DNA from: Chitinophaga jiangningensis
Lineage (GTDB): Bacteria > Bacteroidota > Bacteroidia > Chitinophagales > Chitinophagaceae
Reading direction: 5' to 3'
Length of the DNA: 64,000 bases
Assembly: GCF_900142605.1 (NCBI RefSeq)
Contig: NZ_FRBL01000001.1
Coordinates: 930,001 to 994,000, forward strand
Shown: positions 60,301 to 64,000 of the stretch, piece by piece
Layout: each line of letters begins with the position of its first letter
Position numbering within the stretch: position 1 is the first letter of the stretch
The notes under the pieces: model-generated
What the model saw: the letters and a program-made list of their open reading frames with translations, nothing else
What the model was told of the DNA's origin: nothing
Databases searched by the model: none
Program-made: the position numbers and the translations under genes

Positions 60301-62906
60301 TATTCACCTCTGATAAAACCAGCTACAAAACAGGAGATGAAATTACGCTTACCATTCCAAGCAGCGAAGGCGGCAGAGGCCTTGTCAGCATTGAAAGCGG
60401 CAGTAAAGTGCTGCAAACGGAATGGATCAACACCAAAAAAGGACAGACAACCTATAAATTTAAGGCGACCAAAACCATGGCGCCTAATATATACGTAAAC
60501 GTTAGTTTGCTGCAGCCACATGCACAAACGCTGAATGACCTGCCTATCCGTATGTACGGTACCATTCCGATCCTGGTGGAAGATCCGCAGACGATCCTGA
60601 AACCACTGATCGCCATGCCGGACAAGCTAAAGCCAGAAGCAGAAGCTAACATCACCGTGAGCGAGGCAAGCGGGAAGGCCATGACATACACCATTGCTAT
60701 TGTGGATGAAGGATTACTTGACCTGACCAGGTTTAAGACGCCGGACCCGCATAGCTCTTTCTATGCACGCGAAGCACTGGGTGTACGCACCTGGGACTTG
60801 TTTGACTACGTGATAGGTGCCTGGGGCGTGGATATGGACCGTATCCTGAGCATCGGCGGTGATGAAGGATTGAACCGTAATGCCGGTGCGGCTAAAGCCA
60901 ACCGGTTTAAGCCGGTGGTAAAATACATGGGACCTTTCTACCTTAAATCAGGGCAGAAACAAACCCATAAATTTAAGTTACCGCCATACATTGGCTCCGT
61001 AAAAGCCATGGTTGTTGCGGGCCAGGATGGGGCTTATGGCCAGGCAGAAAAAACCGTGGCGGTGAAAAAACCACTGATGGTATTGACTTCCGCACCACGT
61101 GTGCTGGGGCCTTCAGAAACCATGCAGCTGCCCGTAACTGTATTTGGACTTGAACCTACTGTTAAAAGTGCCACCGTTACCCTCACTACCAATCCATTAC
61201 TGGAAGTGGTGGGTGAGCGTACCAAAACAGTTTCCTTCCCGATGCCGGGTGAGCAAATCGTTTATTTTGATGTAAAGGTAAGACCGCAGGTAGGTGTAGC
61301 CAAAATCAAAGTGGTGGCTGCCAGCGGCCGTGAGCAGGCTGAAGATGATGTGGAGTTGCAGGTAAGAAATCCGAATCCGTTTATTACTAACGTGGAAGAA
61401 TACACGCTGGAAGGCAGCAAAGGATGGAGTACTAATTACACGCCTGTTGGCATGGCAGGCACCAATACTGCGGTGCTGGAAGTTTCCACTATTCCGTCGC
61501 TGAACCTGGGTAAACGACTGCAGTTCCTGATTAGTTATCCACATGGCTGTATAGAACAAACTACTTCAGGCGTATTCCCGCAACTGGTACTCAACCAGCT
61601 GATGGACCTGAAGGAATCACAGATAGCGGAAATTGACCGTAACGTGAAAGCGGGGATCAATAAGTTGCGCAGCTTCCAGACTTCTGACGGCGGTTTTGCA
61701 TACTGGCCGGGTGGCGCTACTGCTGACGAGTGGGGCACCAACTATGGTGGCCACTTCCTCGTAGAAGCACAGGCCAGAGGCTACTCCATGCCAGTTGGCT
61801 TACTGGATCAATGGAAGAAGTACCAGCGGAATAAAGCCAACACCTGGGCACCTAATACCACCAATTTCTATGGCGGCGATCTTACACAGGCTTACCGCCT
61901 CTATTTGCTGGCCCTGGCGAAAGTACCGGAACTGGGAGCGATGAACAGGCTGAAGGAATTCAGGTATATTTCAGCTCCGGCTAAATGGCGCCTTGCGGCG
62001 GCTTATAAGCTCGCCGGGCAACAGGAGGTGGCTAACAGCCTGGTTGCTGGTCTTACCACGGATGTAAAAGCATATAATCAGCTGGGCGGCACTTTTGGCT
62101 CCGACCTTCGTGATAAAGCCATGATTCTGGAAACAGAGGCGATACTGGGGCAAACAGCCAAAGCGAATGCACTTACAAGGGAAATAGCCAGTAAGTTGTC
62201 GCAAAACGATAGCTGGTACAGCACACAAACTACAGCCTACTCACTGATTGCGATTGCTAAATTCACCGGCACCAACAAAGGTGGCAGCAAAATGAATTTC
62301 AGCTATACGATCAATGGTAGCAAAGCTACTGTGAACAGCAACTCTGTAGTATCGCAGATACCGCTTACCGCCAACAGTGCCGGCAGCATTGCGATCAATA
62401 ACAGCGGCAGTAATATGCTGTATGTGAGAGTAATTTCCCGCGGCCAGCCGGAATCTGGCAGCGAACCTGCTGCAGGCAACAATCCTGACATCCTGGATAT
62501 GCAGGTTCACTATCTTACCCGTGAGGGGCATCCGATAGATCCAGCGAGTTTAAGGCAGGGAGAGGACTTTGTGGCCTCCGTGACAATACGTAATCCCGGC
62601 AAACGTGGTTATTATGAGCAGATGGCGTTATCACAGATATTCCCGTCCGGTTGGGAAATTCTCAATACCCGCCTGATGGGCAACGACAGCACCAACAGAT
62701 CTTCACCGGCTACGTATATGGATATACGTGACGACAGGGTGTATACTTATTTTAATGTAGAGGAAAACAGGTCGCGTACTTACAACGTGTTACTGAATGC
62801 AGCTTACCTGGGCAGGTTCTATCTGCCGGCTACCAGCTGTGAAGCGATGTATGATAATACGATCAGCGCATTTACGCCTGGCAGGTGGGTGGAAGTGAAA
62901 AAGTAG
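57321..62906 (+). CDS. Alpha-2-macroglobulin family lipoprotein
   Basis: A 1861-residue lipoprotein (signal peptide with lipobox YSAC, Cys 25), the bacterial form of the alpha-2-macroglobulin protease trap. Repeated macroglobulin domains occupy roughly 30-1350 (with a Gly/Tyr/Asp-rich acidic insert near 460-530). The thioester motif GCIEQ is at 1409-1413 and so can covalently capture attacking proteases. An alpha-helical thioester domain follows (LRSFQTSDGGFAYWPGG) and a C-terminal receptor-like domain ends the protein. It should face the periplasm. It is usually linked to pbpC, but no penicillin-binding protein gene is nearby here. Confidence 0.93.
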   Translation: MYPKIRHAVLASLFCVAVVCLYSACRTTKKEPSTAFAKYIEAYTAGIISKQSAIRVHLAGQANVTHTQNEPVEKQVFDFSPSIKGKTYWIDATTIEFRPDENLQPGKQYNAKFMLDKVMEVPADFKTFEFSFKVIQPSFTVEMNGLRAADNSSLDRMSFSGALFTADAEQPQDIEKILTATYQGKKLPITWEHNAAEHTSKYTINNIQRHNSATNLALTWNGAPLKVDKEGKETIEVPAVGDFKVLNTKAMSEPEQHLLVQFSDPISMAQSLEGLISISGQSDLRYSIDGSEVKVYAPNRLEGNFSVVINEGILNITDKRLASNYSANVNFENTLPSVSIPGKGVILPESNKMVMPFEAVNLKAVDVNIIKIYENNIPQYLQQNDLNGSQELRRVGKPVVQKTIRLDNDKSLNLHKKNRFFLDLDQLIKTEPGAIYRITIGFRRDYALTACNADNTPAATSSEEEGDGYESDYGYYSEHKGVDDEDEFWGNYDSYYPMGFRWDERDNPCSNSYYNKDRWSSRNIMSSNIGLTAKRGNDNSMVVAVTDIRDTKPLMAVELELLDFQNQVIFKTKSDGDGMATFDLKRKPYLLIAKKGSERGYLKLDDGSSLPLSRFDVKGEEVQQGIKGFLYGERGVWRPGDSIYLTFILEDKDKKLPADMPVTLELYNPKGQLYKRINANSSLNGFYNFATATQSEDITGSWLAKVKVGGATFTKNVRIETVKPNRLKIKMDFPGNALSKSGTQGTLTAMWLFGATAQHLKAKVDVNLTQQKTSFKGFQDFSFDDPVTRFEAENKTIFEGSLGDNGSAPVSANIPLGKPAPGQLKANFEVKVFEPGGDFSIDNFSLPYNPYNAYVGVRMPQGDRTTGMLLTDQSHQVDIVNVNDEGRLIAGSREVQVELYKVRWRWWWDGGDADDYSNFTQDSYNQLLEKSVITLNNGKGQWSLRINSPEWGRFLIRVKDLQSGHTAGKSVYIDYPGWAERMQKENPAEAAMLVFTSDKTSYKTGDEITLTIPSSEGGRGLVSIESGSKVLQTEWINTKKGQTTYKFKATKTMAPNIYVNVSLLQPHAQTLNDLPIRMYGTIPILVEDPQTILKPLIAMPDKLKPEAEANITVSEASGKAMTYTIAIVDEGLLDLTRFKTPDPHSSFYAREALGVRTWDLFDYVIGAWGVDMDRILSIGGDEGLNRNAGAAKANRFKPVVKYMGPFYLKSGQKQTHKFKLPPYIGSVKAMVVAGQDGAYGQAEKTVAVKKPLMVLTSAPRVLGPSETMQLPVTVFGLEPTVKSATVTLTTNPLLEVVGERTKTVSFPMPGEQIVYFDVKVRPQVGVAKIKVVAASGREQAEDDVELQVRNPNPFITNVEEYTLEGSKGWSTNYTPVGMAGTNTAVLEVSTIPSLNLGKRLQFLISYPHGCIEQTTSGVFPQLVLNQLMDLKESQIAEIDRNVKAGINKLRSFQTSDGGFAYWPGGATADEWGTNYGGHFLVEAQARGYSMPVGLLDQWKKYQRNKANTWAPNTTNFYGGDLTQAYRLYLLALAKVPELGAMNRLKEFRYISAPAKWRLAAAYKLAGQQEVANSLVAGLTTDVKAYNQLGGTFGSDLRDKAMILETEAILGQTAKANALTREIASKLSQNDSWYSTQTTAYSLIAIAKFTGTNKGGSKMNFSYTINGSKATVNSNSVVSQIPLTANSAGSIAINNSGSNMLYVRVISRGQPESGSEPAAGNNPDILDMQVHYLTREGHPIDPASLRQGEDFVASVTIRNPGKRGYYEQMALSQIFPSGWEILNTRLMGNDSTNRSSPATYMDIRDDRVYTYFNVEENRSRTYNVLLNAAYLGRFYLPATSCEAMYDNTISAFTPGRWVEVKK

Positions 62907-62920
62907 TGATCAGCTAATCC

Positions 62921-62958
62921 CACCTTCCGCGTGGGTAGACGCGCGCAGCGCGTCTCTA
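62921..62958 (+). repeat. GC-rich hairpin pair after the macroglobulin gene
   Basis: CCCAC / GTGGG stem with a seven-base interior, then AGACGCGC-GCA-GCGCGTCT. The latter is related to widely spread GTAGAGACGC-type hairpins (from memory, common in several phyla), with two bases (GA) missing on the left arm. Confidence 0.65.
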
Positions 62959-62965
62959 CAAAAGT

Positions 62966-62998
62966 AAAAGGGTGTTCCGAAATCGGAACACCCTTTTT
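62966..62998. terminator. Bidirectional terminator between macroglobulin and SusD-like genes
   Basis: A 15-bp stem AAAAGGGTGTTCCGA with a two-base centre runs into T5 and, on the other strand, A-to-T-rich sequence. Confidence 0.9.
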
Positions 62999-63018
62999 AT
63001 ATCTGATCTTGTTAAAGC

Positions 63019-64000
63019 CTATTTCAGCAACCACATAACAACATTGTTATCATCATTGCCACCATACTGTGTTTGCAGCGCAGTGCTCAGATTTCCGGCG
63101 TTGTAATCCAGTTCTTTTTGTGGATACAGCCATCTCAAAGGCATTGCAGAAGCAGGAGTATTCAGGTTAGTCGCCGGATTGATGGTAAATGCCGGGTAAC
63201 CTGTACGTCTGTTTTCATACCATGCGGTGAAATCAGAGTTCTGGAAGAAACCTGCGATATACTTCTGCGTAATGATCTGCTTGATCTGATTCTCTGTAGA
63301 ACCTGTCAACGCTACCGTAGCAGGAAATGCATTGATATACGCATCGTCCATCACCATGCCATGTGCATAGGAAGCAGGTGTATATTTTACATAGAAGTTC
63401 ATGTGCGACTTGATACCATTTGCATAGTAGGTCTGCGCATCTGTACCGGCAATCCAGCCACGAACTGTAGCTTCTGCCAGGATAAACTGCAGGTCCCAGT
63501 AGTTCATCAGGCCAACTGGTTCAGCGTTATACAGCTGCTCGTAACGTTTATTTACACCACATGAATTGCCGGCGGTTTTTCTGGTTACGATCGTAGACAT
63601 TTCGTCGGCAGGATCGATACCCAGATAAGCGGTAAAATCGCTGGCTGACTTGCCTGCTTTAATTAAAGCTGGTGCAGGTTCCGCCATGTAAAACACGCGT
63701 CTGTCCTGTGAAGCGATCATTGGATCCATGAGGCTGTTGGACATTACCGGGTAATCCACAAAAGAGTTGATTTGCGCCGGGGTATTAGACCATGGGTAGG
63801 CATAACCGGCAGATGCGGTGTAAGTAACTGCAAAGTTATCATTGTAATCGCGCATCAGCGGACGTGCAGCCACAGCCTTGAACTTATTGACTACATCCAG
63901 ATCTGCGTCAGCGGTTTTCTTGTACAGGTTCATCAACACATGCAGCTGGAAGGTATTGGCTAACCTTCTCCACTTATCCACATTACCCTGGTAAATGAAA
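63019..64000 (-). CDS. SusD/RagB-like lipoprotein, C-terminal part (truncated by window edge)
   Basis: At least 327 residues of a SusD-family protein are seen; the frame stays open to the window edge, so the N-terminus with signal peptide is missing. Segments such as YWDLQFILAEATVRGWIAG, then DAQTYYANGIKSHMNFYVKY, and QIITQKYIAGFFQNSDFTAW are the TPR-rich core that clamps glycans or peptides together with a SusC transporter. The ending resembles the SusD-like_2 subgroup. The partner susC gene should lie beyond the right edge on the same strand. The visible in-frame GTG at 63981 is internal. Confidence 0.9.
   Translation of the reverse strand, partial: FIYQGNVDKWRRLANTFQLHVLMNLYKKTADADLDVVNKFKAVAARPLMRDYNDNFAVTYTASAGYAYPWSNTPAQINSFVDYPVMSNSLMDPMIASQDRRVFYMAEPAPALIKAGKSASDFTAYLGIDPADEMSTIVTRKTAGNSCGVNKRYEQLYNAEPVGLMNYWDLQFILAEATVRGWIAGTDAQTYYANGIKSHMNFYVKYTPASYAHGMVMDDAYINAFPATVALTGSTENQIKQIITQKYIAGFFQNSDFTAWYENRRTGYPAFTINPATNLNTPASAMPLRWLYPQKELDYNAGNLSTALQTQYGGNDDNNVVMWLLK

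Overview
The window looks like the chromosome of a Bacteroidota (Flavobacteriia/Chitinophagia-type) bacterium, most probably Chitinophaga or a close relative. This rests on a SusD-like lipoprotein, an ECF sigma factor paired with a membrane anti-sigma-like protein, two GH92 mannosidases, DUF1080/ThuA genes, a SecA of about 1100 residues with a C-terminal SEC-C motif, and a DUF3127 protein. Promoters fit the Bacteroidota pattern (TTTG about 20 bases before TAnnTTTG), and Shine-Dalgarno sequences are generally absent. No phage, insertion sequence, CRISPR array or rRNA operon is visible. The genus is an inference from gene content, not from a marker-gene comparison.

Layout. 0-7.3 kb: serine hydrolase, FMN reductase, ClC channel and a divergent Crp/Fnr regulator with two matching dyads between them, Nudix and PAP2 enzymes, VOC protein, AraC regulator. 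7.4-12.1 kb: two identical tRNA-Pro(UGG) genes and one tRNA-Ser(GCU) flank an ECF sigma/anti-sigma pair, a proline-rich lipoprotein, a possible small RNA and an SDR protein. 12.1-15.2 kb: a repeat-rich noncoding region, dnaA, and a DUF3127 protein with an SSB-like acidic tail. 15.3-31.3 kb: mostly housekeeping genes (FAD dehydrogenase, NatAB-like ABC transporter, nitronate monooxygenase-like protein, nucleotidyltransferase, glyA, a GntR-controlled ABC operon, deoC-SPOR-M20 operon, secA).

31.9-41.0 kb is the most coherent accessory block: MFS sugar transporter, Gfo/Idh/MocA oxidoreductase, TIM-barrel isomerase, c-type cytochrome, DUF1080 (3-keto-glycoside hydrolase family) protein, ThuA protein and a 1133-residue ThuA/PQQ-dehydrogenase-like/PKD/cytochrome c fusion lipoprotein. 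Together they suggest envelope-based sugar oxidation by way of 3-keto intermediates, coupled to cytochrome electron transfer. 41.1-47.0 kb holds tandem GH92 genes and a LacI regulator. One GH92 has Gln where its neighbour has the expected catalytic-acid Glu.

47.2-64 kb: fatty acid desaturase, fabF, a lipoprotein, uvrA, a DUF6452/DUF6048 pair, a GNAT protein, an asymmetric double-ABC ATPase, a thioester-containing alpha-2-macroglobulin-like lipoprotein, and a SusD-like gene running off the right edge.

A second layer is a family of intergenic perfect palindromes with three-base loops, many of C(GNA)G type. They sit at gene ends, and one about 54-bp version recurs at 12.4 and 41.0 kb. All functional calls come from reading motifs and context; no database search was possible.
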